This document shows positions 15,614 to 24,340 of a stretch of DNA of 54,183 nt, piece after piece. The notes under the pieces are model-generated. The model saw only the letters and a program-made list of their open reading frames with translations. It was not told the origin of the DNA and made no database searches. Each line of letters begins with the position of its first letter. The stretch's first letter is position 1. Both the position numbers and the translations under genes were made by a program. Source of the stretch: Kineosphaera sp039812485 (GTDB taxonomy: Bacteria; Actinomycetota; Actinomycetes; Actinomycetales; Dermatophilaceae); NCBI GenBank assembly GCA_039812485.1, contig JBDIAP010000006.1, positions 1 to 54,183 of the forward strand. Direction: 5' to 3'.

Positions 15614-17917
15614 ATGAGGACATCGAGCGTGCAGCGAAACGACGTGCAGCGAAACGACGGGCAGCCGAACGACGGGCAGCCGAACGACGGGCAACGAAAC
15701 GATCAGGACGAGGCGAGCACCACGGCGCCGAACGCCGCGACGAACGCGACGCCGCGGCACCACACCGACTCTGTCGGGCCGGCCGACCTCGAGGTCGTGC
15801 TCGTCAGCTACAAGAGCCGCCATCACGTCGAGCACCTGGTGGACGCCTGGGGGCCGGCGGTGTCGGTCGTCGTCGTCGACAACGCCGGGGGCGCCGACAA
15901 CCTGCGCGAGCTGGCAGACACCCGACCCAACGTGCGCTGGCTGGACGGCGGGGGGCAGGGTTTCGCGCGCGCCGCGAACCTCGGCGCGTTCTCCAGCGAC
16001 GCCGCCTACGTCGCCTTCGTCAACCCCGACTCGCGGCCGACCGCGGCCGACCTGCGGGCCCTCGCCGACGGGCTGTCGCGCGACCCGTCGGCGGTCTCGC
16101 ACGCCGCGACCGTCACCGGGCACGACGGCGACGTCGAGATCGGCGTCGGCGGTTGGGAGCCCACCGTGAGTCGCGCCGCGACGTTCGCGTTCGGCCTGCA
16201 CAAGCGCTTCCCGACGAAGGGCATCTACGCCAAGCCGAAGCTCGGCAAGCAGATCGACCTCGAGTGGACGACGGGGGCGTGCATGGTCGTGCGCGGAGCC
16301 CAGTTCCGCGAGCTCGGCGGCTTCGACGAGTCGTTCTTCGTCTACAACGAGGACATGTCGTTCGGGCGGCGGGCCCGGGCCGCGGGCCTGCGCCAGGTGT
16401 TGCGGCCGGACGTCGTCGTGCGACACGGCGCCGGCGGCTCGGGCGCGCCGTCGGCGGAGATGCTGCGCTTGCGCGGTGCCTCGTTCGCCAACTATGTCGA
16501 GCGCTACCACGGCGGTCTGGCCGCCAAGACGATGCGCGCGTCGATGGTCGCCGGCTACGGGCTGCGCGCCCTCGAGCAGCGACTGCGCGGTGACGCCGGC
16601 CTCGCCTCGTCCTACCGCTCCTACATGCGCGGCATGGTCACCCGCACCGCCTACGTCGGGGGCGCGGAGGTGGCCCAGCAGCGTTTCGAGGCCACCGCCC
16701 CCGAGCACACCCCCCTGGTCGGCGACTCCGGAGCGCCCTACCTCTTCGTCACCAAGGAGTTCGGAGTGCCGGCCACGTCGGGCGGCATGCTGCGCACCCT
16801 GGCGATGGTGCGTTGGCTCGCTGCTCGCGGCAATGTCGTCGTCGTGCACCCCCAGGGTGTGCACGGCGCTCGCCTCGACGCCGCCGGCGACGTCGTCATC
16901 GAGCGCCTTCGCCGGGCTCCCGAGCGCAGCCTCGCCCGCGATGCGCTCAGCGTCGTCACCTACCGCAGCATCGGCGCGCCGCGCACCTGCGGCGCCGGCC
17001 TCATCACCGGGCTGCGGGAGTCGCTCGCCGACCTCGGGCCGTTCCGGGCCGCGGTCGTCGACCACACGTGCGTCTTCGGCGTCGAGTCGCTGCTGCCCGA
17101 CGACCTGCCGGTCGTGCTGAGCACCCACAACGTCGAGTCCGACCTCATGGCGCAGCGCGCGCAGGCCGAGTCGGGGTGGCAGCACTACGCGGCCCTCGCC
17201 GAGTCCCGGCTGCTGCGGGCCCTGGAGAAGGGGGTCGGCGCGCGCCGCCCGACTGTCGTCTGCACCCAGGCCGACGGCGATGCCGTCTCGGCGGACACCG
17301 ACGGCAACGCGGTGGTCGTCGCCCGCAACGGCGTGACTCCGCCGACCCGGCCCCTGCGACTCGAGGCGCACCGCGAGGGCCGCATCAACGCCGACGAGCT
17401 GCTCTTCACCGGCGCCCTGGACTGGCGTCCCAACGTCAACGGCATCCTCTGGCTGCTCGAGTCGGACGCGTGGCAGGCGCTGCGCACCGAGCGCCCCGAC
17501 ATCGTGCTCACGGTCGCCGGGCGCAACCCGTCGGCCGACTTCGTCGCGCGCGTCGAGGCGGCCGGCAACGCCCGCGTCGAGGCCGACGTGCCAAGCATGG
17601 AGCCGCTGCTGGCCCGCGCCAGTCTCGGCGTCGCGCCGCTGCTCGAGGGGGGCGGCTCGCGCCTCAAGCTCCTCGAATACATCGCCTACGGGCTGCCGAG
17701 CGTCTCGACGTATGTCGGTGCGTCCGGCCTCGACGGTCTGCCCGAGCGCGCGATCCTGCAGACCCCGCAGGACGCACAGGCATTCTGCGACGGTGTGCGC
17801 CAGGCCCTCGACGAGGCGCCGATCGTGCTCCCGGACAGCGACATCGAGGTGCTTCTCGACCGCTATGGGTGGGACCGGGCGCTCGCGCCGATCGCCGGGG
17901 TGCTGCAGGCCGATTGA
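15614..17917 (+). CDS. Two-domain glycosyltransferase (GT2-GT4 fusion)
   Basis: About 767 residues from the ATG at 15614, behind GGGGGAG. Residues 6-30 are five copies of [VG]Q[RP]ND. Residues ~57-330 are a GT2 (rhamnosyltransferase-like) domain: LEVVLVSYKSRHHVEHL, VDNAGG, FVNPDSRP and WTTGACMVVRG ... GGFDESFFVYNEDMSFGRRAR. Residues ~375-765 are a GT4-like domain: FGVPATSGGMLRTLAM, STHNVESDLMAQR, VVARNGV, FTGALDWRPNVNG, then GGGSRLKLLEYIAYGLPSVST, the nucleotide-sugar site. It probably adds two sugars in one polysaccharide repeat unit. The domains are usually separate proteins. Acceptor and sugars are unknown. Confidence 0.88.
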   Translation: MRTSSVQRNDVQRNDGQPNDGQPNDGQRNDQDEASTTAPNAATNATPRHHTDSVGPADLEVVLVSYKSRHHVEHLVDAWGPAVSVVVVDNAGGADNLRELADTRPNVRWLDGGGQGFARAANLGAFSSDAAYVAFVNPDSRPTAADLRALADGLSRDPSAVSHAATVTGHDGDVEIGVGGWEPTVSRAATFAFGLHKRFPTKGIYAKPKLGKQIDLEWTTGACMVVRGAQFRELGGFDESFFVYNEDMSFGRRARAAGLRQVLRPDVVVRHGAGGSGAPSAEMLRLRGASFANYVERYHGGLAAKTMRASMVAGYGLRALEQRLRGDAGLASSYRSYMRGMVTRTAYVGGAEVAQQRFEATAPEHTPLVGDSGAPYLFVTKEFGVPATSGGMLRTLAMVRWLAARGNVVVVHPQGVHGARLDAAGDVVIERLRRAPERSLARDALSVVTYRSIGAPRTCGAGLITGLRESLADLGPFRAAVVDHTCVFGVESLLPDDLPVVLSTHNVESDLMAQRAQAESGWQHYAALAESRLLRALEKGVGARRPTVVCTQADGDAVSADTDGNAVVVARNGVTPPTRPLRLEAHREGRINADELLFTGALDWRPNVNGILWLLESDAWQALRTERPDIVLTVAGRNPSADFVARVEAAGNARVEADVPSMEPLLARASLGVAPLLEGGGSRLKLLEYIAYGLPSVSTYVGASGLDGLPERAILQTPQDAQAFCDGVRQALDEAPIVLPDSDIEVLLDRYGWDRALAPIAGVLQAD
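15629..15703 (+). repeat. Five in-frame 15-bp repeats in the glycosyltransferase N-terminus
   Basis: Units GTGCAGCGAAACGAC (x2), GGGCAGCCGAACGAC (x2) and GGGCAACGAAACGAT encode VQRND, VQRND, GQPND, GQPND and GQRND. Unit length divisible by three keeps the frame open when copy number changes. The encoded segment is polar and probably disordered. Confidence 0.9.
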
Positions 17918-18004
17918 CCCCGCGGCTGCGTTGATCCGGCGGCTGCTCGTCCTCGGGGAGCCGCACGGCAACGCCCCGCATCGCGGACGCCGGGTCGGGT
18001 CTCG

Positions 18005-19024
18005 TCAGGCGCCGGCGGCGGTGACGCCGAGGGACGCCGGTCCGGAGCGGCGGAAGTCCGGGTGCCGGAGCAGCCCGCCGAGGAAGCCGACACCCCACGA
18101 GTGGTGCGTGACCATCGCGATGGGGCCCATGAGCAGCAGATCGGCGTCCTGTTCGCGCGCGGCAGTGCGGGCACCGATCGCCAGGCACGCCCCCGCGTAG
18201 GCCAGCGGCGGCACGAGCGCGCTCGCGCGCAGGGGGCTCGCGAGCAGGCACGCGGCGTTGAGCGCGGTCACGGCGGCCGGCGCGATCTGGCGCAGCTTGG
18301 GGCGCGTGTGGTGTTTGACGGTGTTCCAGGCGCGGCCGCGACCGTGGTTGTACTGCTGCCGGGCCAGCGAGCGCCAGTCGCGGCGCGGGAAGTAGGTGAT
18401 CGCGGCCTGCGTGTCGAGGAAGATCCGGCCGCCGTCGGCGACGAGCCGCACGTCGAGCTCGGCGTCCTCGTTGTGCAGCATGCGCGGGTCGTAGCCGCCG
18501 ACCCGCTCGAACGCCGCCCGGTCGAACGCGGCGTGATGCCCGTGATCGACATAGCGCGACTCGCCGAGCCGGCGGTGCGCGGAGCCCCCGTTGCCGAGCA
18601 GGCTGTTCTGCGTGGCGGCGACGGCATGCTGGAACGCGGTCTCCCCGTCGGCGACCATCGGCACGACGACCGACACGCAGCCCTCCTGCCGGCGGCTGCG
18701 GACACCCTCGACGACCCGGCACAGGAAACCGTCCGGGTAGGCGGCGTGGCAGTCGGTGCGCACGACGACGTCGACCTGTGGCCCGGCCTCGCGCACGGCG
18801 AGGTTGACGCCGCGCGACTGGGTGCGTCCGGGGTTGTCGAGCAACTCGACGCGAGGATCGGCCGCCGCGAGTTGCTCGACGATCGCGCGGGTGCCGTCGG
18901 TGCTGCCGCCGTCGGCGACGACGAGGCGCACGTCGAGCCCGTCCGCCGTGGCCAGGAGCTGGCCGACGGCGGTGGCGACGAACGCCTCCTCGTTGAGGGC
19001 GGGCATGACGACGAGCACACTCAT
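18005..19024 (-). CDS. ExoA-like family 2 glycosyltransferase
   Basis: 339 residues; ATG at 19024 with GGGGGAGGA seven bases upstream. The GT-A domain begins at once: SVLVVMPALNEEAFVATAV, VADGGSTDGT, RTDCHAAYPDGFL, then GGSAHR, VDHGHHAAFDRAAF, GGYDPRMLHNEDAELDVRL and RQQYNHGRGRAW, the series seen in ExoA-type succinoglycan glucosyltransferases. The last ~90 residues contain two or three hydrophobic segments that probably anchor it in the membrane. It is convergent with the fused glycosyltransferase and in the same block as the initiating transferase, so an exopolysaccharide role is likely; the donor sugar is not known. Confidence 0.88.
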   Translation of the reverse strand: MSVLVVMPALNEEAFVATAVGQLLATADGLDVRLVVADGGSTDGTRAIVEQLAAADPRVELLDNPGRTQSRGVNLAVREAGPQVDVVVRTDCHAAYPDGFLCRVVEGVRSRRQEGCVSVVVPMVADGETAFQHAVAATQNSLLGNGGSAHRRLGESRYVDHGHHAAFDRAAFERVGGYDPRMLHNEDAELDVRLVADGGRIFLDTQAAITYFPRRDWRSLARQQYNHGRGRAWNTVKHHTRPKLRQIAPAAVTALNAACLLASPLRASALVPPLAYAGACLAIGARTAAREQDADLLLMGPIAMVTHHSWGVGFLGGLLRHPDFRRSGPASLGVTAAGA

Positions 19025-19702
19025 CTGCACATCCTCCCCCGTCTCGCGTGGGCGTCGATCGCCCTGTCGGTCAACGTCTTTTGGCCTGCTCGCTTTTATC
19101 CTGCCTCGCCGCGGTCCGCGTCGGACCGGCGGGCCCGACCGACGGGCCCGACGCGCGCTGCGTCCCGGCGTCGGAGCACCGGCGCCCCGATGCGCAGGCC
19201 GACCGTGGCAGCAGTGAGCCCTTGGGCACGCGCGGCGCACCCTCTCCGATCCTAGGTCGGGCCGGGATGTGGTGGCGACCACCGGGGGTTTCCGCCCGTC
19301 GGCCCGCGATGGGGGAGAGCAGGAGTCGCGTGTGACGACGCCCTGGAGGACCGCCGACGGGCCGTCCGAGCGAGGGACTCCGGGTGTCTCATGCTGTGGG
19401 ATGGCGACCGGCCGGGTCCGACCTGTGGTGGCACCCCCGGGGGCCGGCATCCCTGCGCGCGGTGTCGACCCGCCCGGACCGGCGCGGCTCGCCAGACGCG
19501 CGAGTTCGCACCTGGGTCAAGGCGATTGTCCGGGGCGGTCGCGGTCCCGGCCACACCGGCGACGGCCGACCACCAGCTGAGCGTTTCCAATCCGTGATCT
19601 ATGCCGCACGGCCGGTGCTGTGAGAGTTCTCAGCGGGCCCACGGCGCAGGCCGATCGACAGGGAGTCCACACCCCTCGCACCCTCCTCTCGAAAGCCCAC
19701 AT
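19025..19702. other. 678-base gene-free region before the GH26 gene
   Basis: It must hold the promoters of the divergent ExoA-like and GH26 genes. Short open frames here lack convincing starts and protein features. No riboswitch, tRNA or repeat family was recognised. AT-richer words occur near 19078-19100 (CTTTTGGCC, CTTTTATCC), possibly part of the minus-strand promoter. Confidence 0.5.
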
Positions 19703-21337
19703 ATGTCTGATCGCACCCCTACGCCCCCGCGCAGGGCGGTGGCCGTCGCGTCCCTGTCGGCCCTGACGCTCGCTCTTCCACTCGCCGGGATCGGTGTCGT
19801 CTCCGCGGCGGCGGCCGCTGATTCCGCTCCCGCCTACCAGTCCGCGTCCGCCGCGCGAGCGGCCCACCGAGCCGCTCCCGCGCCGAGGGTCCGCGCCGCG
19901 GCCACGTCCGTCGCGACCCGCATGACGGTCAACCCGGCGACGGTCAAGGATGCGTCGGGCAACACCTTCCAGGCCCGCTTCGGTTTCGACAAGGGCGACT
20001 ACTCGCCCAGCTACGGCCCGGGCACCGACATCCTCGGCACGAGCGACGACGCTCTCTACCGGGGTGAGCTCGTGCGCTTCAACACCTGGAGCCAGCCGAT
20101 CGCCAACGGCACCTACGACGTCACGCTCAAGATGCGCGAGGCCTGGTGGACCGCAGCCGGCCAGCGTGTCTTCGACGTGGCCGCGGAGGGCAGCACCAAG
20201 CTGACCGACGTGGACATCTACAAGGCCGTCGGTCAGCGCCGCGCCTACGACCGCACGTTCCGGGTCGACGTCAAGGACGGCACGCTCAACCTCGCCGTCA
20301 CCAACAAGAAGGACTCGGCGCTCTTCTCGGCGATCGTCGTCTCGAAGGTCACCTCCGCCTCCACGCCGGCGCCGACCACCCCCGCCCCGACGCCCACGAC
20401 CCCGGCACCGACGCCCACCACCCCGGCGCCCACGCCCCCGGCGAGCTCGACGAACCGCCCGAGCGGGCTGCTCTTCGACTCCGGCGCGTTCCCCATGCAC
20501 AAGGCGTCGGTGCTCACCGCCTTCGAGAACAGCCGCGGCAGGAAGACCGACGTCGTCACCGTCTTCCCGGCGCGCGAGAACTGGGGCTCGATGCTCGGTG
20601 CCTGGTTCATGGACGACCAGCGGATCCCCGCCGGCTACAAGGGCACCCTCGATGTCGGCGTGCCGCTGTGGCCCAACGACGGCAACCTCGGCACGGCCGC
20701 GGCCGGCGGCTACAACTCCCAGTGGGAGCAGTTCGGGCGGCTCGTCGCGAGCAAGTACCCGAACGCCTACATCCGCCTCGGCTGGGAGATGAACCTGCCC
20801 GGTTGGAAGCACGCGGCCTACCCGAACAGCGCGGAGCAGTGGAAGCAGGCCTACCGGCAGGCGGTGACGTCGCTGCGCAAGGGAGGCTCCCAGCTGCGCA
20901 TCGCGTGGGTCGTCAATGAGGGCCCCGGCCAGACCGGCACGCAGGATGCTCGCGTCTTCTACCCCGGTGACGCCTACGTCGACTTCATCGGGATGGACGC
21001 CTACGACTGGTGGCCGGGCTACACGAGCGCGTCGAACATCGCCAAGCACCGCGACCAGACCTACGGCTGGAACTTCTGGCTCGACTTCGCCAAGAGCCAC
21101 GGCAAGAAGTTCGTGCTGCCGGAGTGGGGCGTGGCGCCCGCCAACAGCGCCAGTGGCGGCGACAACCCGATGTACATCAACTTCGTCTACAGCTGGCTCA
21201 AGGCCAACTCCGACTGGATCGGCTACGAGAGCTACTTCAGCGAGAACGACTCCTACATCCGCGCCGACCTCTTCACCAACAACCCGAAGGCCTCGGCCGA
21301 GTACAAGCGCTGGATGGGCCTGCTGAGCTCCACGTAG
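19703..21337 (+). CDS. Secreted malectin-GH26 family glycoside hydrolase
   Basis: About 544 residues from the ATG at 19703. A signal peptide (residues ~12-45) ends near SAAAAAD. A malectin-like carbohydrate-binding domain follows (residues ~75-220: TVKDASGNTFQARFGFDKGDY, then YRGELVRFNTWSQPI). A Thr/Pro/Ala linker of TPAPT-type repeats (~225-250) leads to a GH26-like catalytic domain (~255-544). Glu362 in LGWEMN is the likely acid/base and Glu474 in LPEWGV the likely nucleophile. GH26 enzymes are mainly beta-mannanases, but secreted bacterial members next to exopolysaccharide genes may trim or release the producer's own polymer. Substrate not determined; no membrane anchor or sortase signal at the C-terminus. 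Confidence 0.85.
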   Translation: MSDRTPTPPRRAVAVASLSALTLALPLAGIGVVSAAAAADSAPAYQSASAARAAHRAAPAPRVRAAATSVATRMTVNPATVKDASGNTFQARFGFDKGDYSPSYGPGTDILGTSDDALYRGELVRFNTWSQPIANGTYDVTLKMREAWWTAAGQRVFDVAAEGSTKLTDVDIYKAVGQRRAYDRTFRVDVKDGTLNLAVTNKKDSALFSAIVVSKVTSASTPAPTTPAPTPTTPAPTPTTPAPTPPASSTNRPSGLLFDSGAFPMHKASVLTAFENSRGRKTDVVTVFPARENWGSMLGAWFMDDQRIPAGYKGTLDVGVPLWPNDGNLGTAAAGGYNSQWEQFGRLVASKYPNAYIRLGWEMNLPGWKHAAYPNSAEQWKQAYRQAVTSLRKGGSQLRIAWVVNEGPGQTGTQDARVFYPGDAYVDFIGMDAYDWWPGYTSASNIAKHRDQTYGWNFWLDFAKSHGKKFVLPEWGVAPANSASGGDNPMYINFVYSWLKANSDWIGYESYFSENDSYIRADLFTNNPKASAEYKRWMGLLSST

Positions 21338-21376
21338 GAGACGGCGCCCACCCGTCGCGACCACCGCAGTGGCACG

Positions 21377-22756
21377 TCATGCCGGCCGCTCCCCGATCCG
21401 GGGGCGGCCGGCATCGTCGTCAGTCGACGCGTCACCTCCCCGCTGCTCACCCCGCCGCTCGGGAGCGATGCCGGCGGCGTGCGCGTAGGGCGTGTCGAGG
21501 AACGGGGTCCAGTCCTGGTTCTCGACCCAGAGCCGGGTCATGACCTGGCCCGGCTTGTCGAGGAACGGCTTGAGCACCGGCAGCGAGCGGGTGCGCAGCA
21601 CCCGGGCCTCCATGTCGAGCTCGCTGAGCACCGCCTCGATGCCGCCGAGGATCGAGCCGTGCAGCAGCCACGTCGAGGTGTCCTCCTTGGGGTCGACGAG
21701 GCACAGCTCGGTGAGCATCGCCCGGGTCTCGCGCAGGATCTCCAGCGTCTGCGCCGCCGACTCCGCGACGTCGTCCTCGCGGCCCTGGGCCTCGGCGATC
21801 GTCAGCTCCCCATAGGCCTCGATGCTGTCGCCCATGTCGGTGAGCACGACGGCGAAGGCCCGCCGCAGCTCCTGCTCGTGCTCGTCGTCGGGCTCCTCCA
21901 GGCCGGGGGCTTCCTTCTGGAACGACAGGAGCGTCTGGCGCACGGCGAGCAGCGTGCGGTCGAGGGCCGAGGCGCCGTGCCGCAGCACCGGAAGCGCGTC
22001 GAGCGAGACGAGCGCGCGCGGGTTGAGGCGCCGCGTGTCGCGGGCCTGCGCGATCGCGGCGTCGGCCTGGGCGACGAGCGGCAGCAGCGCGTGCACGTCG
22101 TCGAGCCAGCCCTCGATCTGGCGGCGATCCACGCCCTGGTCGAGCTCTTCGCCCGCGATGCGCAGCACGCGAGCGGTGCCGCCGGCGAGGGAGCGGATCG
22201 CGTCCTCTGCGCTGCGCAGGGTCACCGGCGGCGGGAACGCGAGGTTGAACGCCATGCCGACCCCGGCGCCGATGAGGGTCGTGACGATGCGAGTCGTCGC
22301 CGCGACGTCATGCTGGGCCACGCCGAGGATGAGCATCGCGCTGATCGGGGTCTCGAGGATGTGGTCGCCGAGCTTCATGGCGTAGGCGAGCGCCAGCGCG
22401 GCAGCGATGACGATGCCCAGGCTCCACCACGTCAGGCCCACCCACGTCGAGACGACGATCGCGACGAGCACCCCGGTGAGCACGGCGGCGACGCGGCCGA
22501 GCCCGCTGCGCAGCGAACCGGTGGCGGTGGCCTGCACAACGAGCAGGGCCGTCAGGGGGCCGGTGAGGTCGGTGTTGCCCGGGATGAGCGCCTGGGCCAG
22601 CAGGTGCGCGAAGACAGCGGCGACGGTGAGGCGGGCGATGCGCGCCCCATGCGGCAGCACCCGGTCGGCGAGCCGGGCCGCCAGCGCGGCCAGGTGCCGG
22701 CGGCGGTCGGGCGACGACCACAGCCGGCGGATCCGGCGCAGCTCACCGGTGGACAC
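21377..22756 (-). CDS. FUSC/aromatic acid exporter-like membrane protein
   Basis: About 459 residues, starting at the GTG at 22756 (weak ribosome site; the exact start is uncertain). Residues ~30-190 hold six hydrophobic helices (for example LTVAAVFAHLLAQALI, LTALLVVQATATGSL, AAVLTGVLVAIVVSTWVGL) matching the N-terminal FUSC-type membrane module. A long, charged helical C-terminal half (~200-440) is probably cytoplasmic. Relatives include AaeB-type aromatic acid efflux proteins and many actinobacterial proteins of unknown substrate. It diverges from the DUF445 gene. The last 36 bases contain a perfect hairpin that may terminate the convergent GH26 gene. Confidence 0.75.
   Translation of the reverse strand: MSTGELRRIRRLWSSPDRRRHLAALAARLADRVLPHGARIARLTVAAVFAHLLAQALIPGNTDLTGPLTALLVVQATATGSLRSGLGRVAAVLTGVLVAIVVSTWVGLTWWSLGIVIAAALALAYAMKLGDHILETPISAMLILGVAQHDVAATTRIVTTLIGAGVGMAFNLAFPPPVTLRSAEDAIRSLAGGTARVLRIAGEELDQGVDRRQIEGWLDDVHALLPLVAQADAAIAQARDTRRLNPRALVSLDALPVLRHGASALDRTLLAVRQTLLSFQKEAPGLEEPDDEHEQELRRAFAVVLTDMGDSIEAYGELTIAEAQGREDDVAESAAQTLEILRETRAMLTELCLVDPKEDTSTWLLHGSILGGIEAVLSELDMEARVLRTRSLPVLKPFLDKPGQVMTRLWVENQDWTPFLDTPYAHAAGIAPERRGEQRGGDASTDDDAGRPRIGERPA
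21379..21414. terminator. Hairpin between the GH26 and FUSC genes, inside the FUSC 3' end
   Basis: ATGCCGGCCGCTCCCC (21379-21394) pairs with GGGGGCGGCCGGCAT (21400-21414) with one irregularity, giving a 15-bp GC-rich stem and a 5-base loop 42 bases after the GH26 stop. It also encodes the last residues of the FUSC protein. Confidence 0.7.
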
Positions 22757-22904
22757 CTCGCCAGGATGACACGCCGCGCCGCAGCGGCCGTCAGGCTCGC
22801 GGGGCAGGGCCGCCGACGGGCCGGTCGGTCGGCGCCCGGGGGTGGTCGAGCCGCTGCCGGGGTGGTCGGCGGACCGCCTACCCACGCGGGGGAGAATCGA
22901 GCGC

Positions 22905-24203
22905 ATGACTGCACCCGTGTCGTCGGCACCAGCGACGACGAGCCCGCCGCCCGCAGGGCCCGCGGGCCTGTCCCCGGCCGACGCGGCGCGCGCGGCCGCG
23001 CTGCGCCGCATGCGCATCGTCGCGACGTCGCTGCTGGTCTTCGCCGCGATCGTCTTCGTCGCCACGCTGCACCGGGGCGGGGCGTGGGGCTATGTCAACG
23101 CGACCGCGGAGGCGGCGATGGTCGGCGCGCTCGCCGACTGGTTCGCGGTGACGGCGCTCTTCCGGCATCCCCTAGGGCTGCCGATCCCGCACACGGCGCT
23201 CGTGCCGCGCAAGAAGGACGTCTTCGCCAAGAGCCTCGAAGACTTCGTCGCCGGGCACTTCCTCACCGGCGACGCCGTGCGGGAGCGCTACCTCGCCTCG
23301 GATGCCAGCACACGGGCGGGGGAGTGGCTCGCCCGACCCGAGAACAGCGAGAAGCTCGTCGGCGTCGTCGCCCGGCTCGGCGGGCAGGCGCTCGCCCACG
23401 TGCGCGAGGACGACATCCGCGAGCTCGTGGAGCATTCGCTGCTGCCGCGTCTCGTCGCCGAACCCGTCAGCCCCCTCGCGGGCCGGCTGCTCGAGCACAT
23501 CGCCGCCGACCGCATCCAGCAGCGGCTCGTCGACATCGTGCTCGCCGAGGCCCACCAGTGGCTGCTGGAGAACCCGCGCACGTTCATGGCGATCATCACC
23601 GACCGCGCGCCGTCGTGGGCGCCAGGCTGGGTCAACGACATCGTCTCCGACCGCGTGCACACCGAGGCCGTCAAGTGGGTGCGCGACGTGCGCGACGACC
23701 CGATGCACCGCGTGCGACTGGCGGTCGACGAGCTCGTCGCCGACCTCGCCCGCGACCTGCAGGAAGACCCGGCCACGATGGCCAAGGCCGAGGCGGCCAA
23801 GGAGGTGCTGCTCGCCCATCCGCAGACCGCCGACACGATCCTCGCGATCTGGGAGGTGCTGCGCTCGGCCCTGGCCCGCTCCCTGGCCGACGAGGAGGGT
23901 CAGCTGCGGCGCCGGCTCGTCGCCGAGTCGGTGTCGTTCGGGCAGCGGCTCGTCTCCGACGAGGAGCTGCGCGCGCGGGTCGACGCCCGGGTGGGCGACA
24001 TGATCGCGTCGGTCGTGTCGACCTACGGGGGTGAGGTCGCGCCGGTGATCTCGCAGGTCATCGCCCGCTGGGACGGCAAGGAGGCCGCGCAGCGCATCGA
24101 GCTGCACGTCGGGCGCGACCTGCAGTTCATCCGCATCAACGGCACGATCGTCGGCGGTCTCGCCGGGCTCGTCATCCACACGCTGTCGCAGCTGGCCCTG
24201 TGA
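22905..24203 (+). CDS. DUF445 family membrane-associated protein
   Basis: 432 residues from the ATG at 22905, with GGGGGAGA upstream. A Pro/Ala-rich start is followed by one hydrophobic helix (about residues 38-54, VATSLLVFAAIVFVATL), then the family signature NATAEAAMVGALADWFAVTALFRHPLGLPIPHTALVP. The long middle part is helical and charged, probably coiled. A final hydrophobic segment (INGTIVGGLAGLVIHTLSQLAL) suggests both ends are at the membrane. The YjiN/DUF445 family has no established biochemical function, so none is assigned. It diverges from the FUSC gene. Confidence 0.85.
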   Translation: MTAPVSSAPATTSPPPAGPAGLSPADAARAAALRRMRIVATSLLVFAAIVFVATLHRGGAWGYVNATAEAAMVGALADWFAVTALFRHPLGLPIPHTALVPRKKDVFAKSLEDFVAGHFLTGDAVRERYLASDASTRAGEWLARPENSEKLVGVVARLGGQALAHVREDDIRELVEHSLLPRLVAEPVSPLAGRLLEHIAADRIQQRLVDIVLAEAHQWLLENPRTFMAIITDRAPSWAPGWVNDIVSDRVHTEAVKWVRDVRDDPMHRVRLAVDELVADLARDLQEDPATMAKAEAAKEVLLAHPQTADTILAIWEVLRSALARSLADEEGQLRRRLVAESVSFGQRLVSDEELRARVDARVGDMIASVVSTYGGEVAPVISQVIARWDGKEAAQRIELHVGRDLQFIRINGTIVGGLAGLVIHTLSQLAL

Positions 24204-24223
24204 GCGCGGCTGCCCCGTGCGGA

Positions 24224-24255
24224 CGATCGGCCGACTACGGAGAGTCGGCTGATCG
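24224..24255. terminator. Terminator after the DUF445 gene
   Basis: CGATCGGCCGACT (24224-24236) and AGTCGGCTGATCG (24243-24255) form a 13-bp stem with one G-U pair and a 6-base loop, 21 bases after the stop and convergent with the next gene. Confidence 0.75.
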
Positions 24256-24340
24256 GACGGCCCTCATTGAGAGACCAGTGCAGCGCGGACGGGGTTCGCC
24301 GCCACCGTGATGCGGGTGGCGGCATGCTGCGGCGAGCTTC

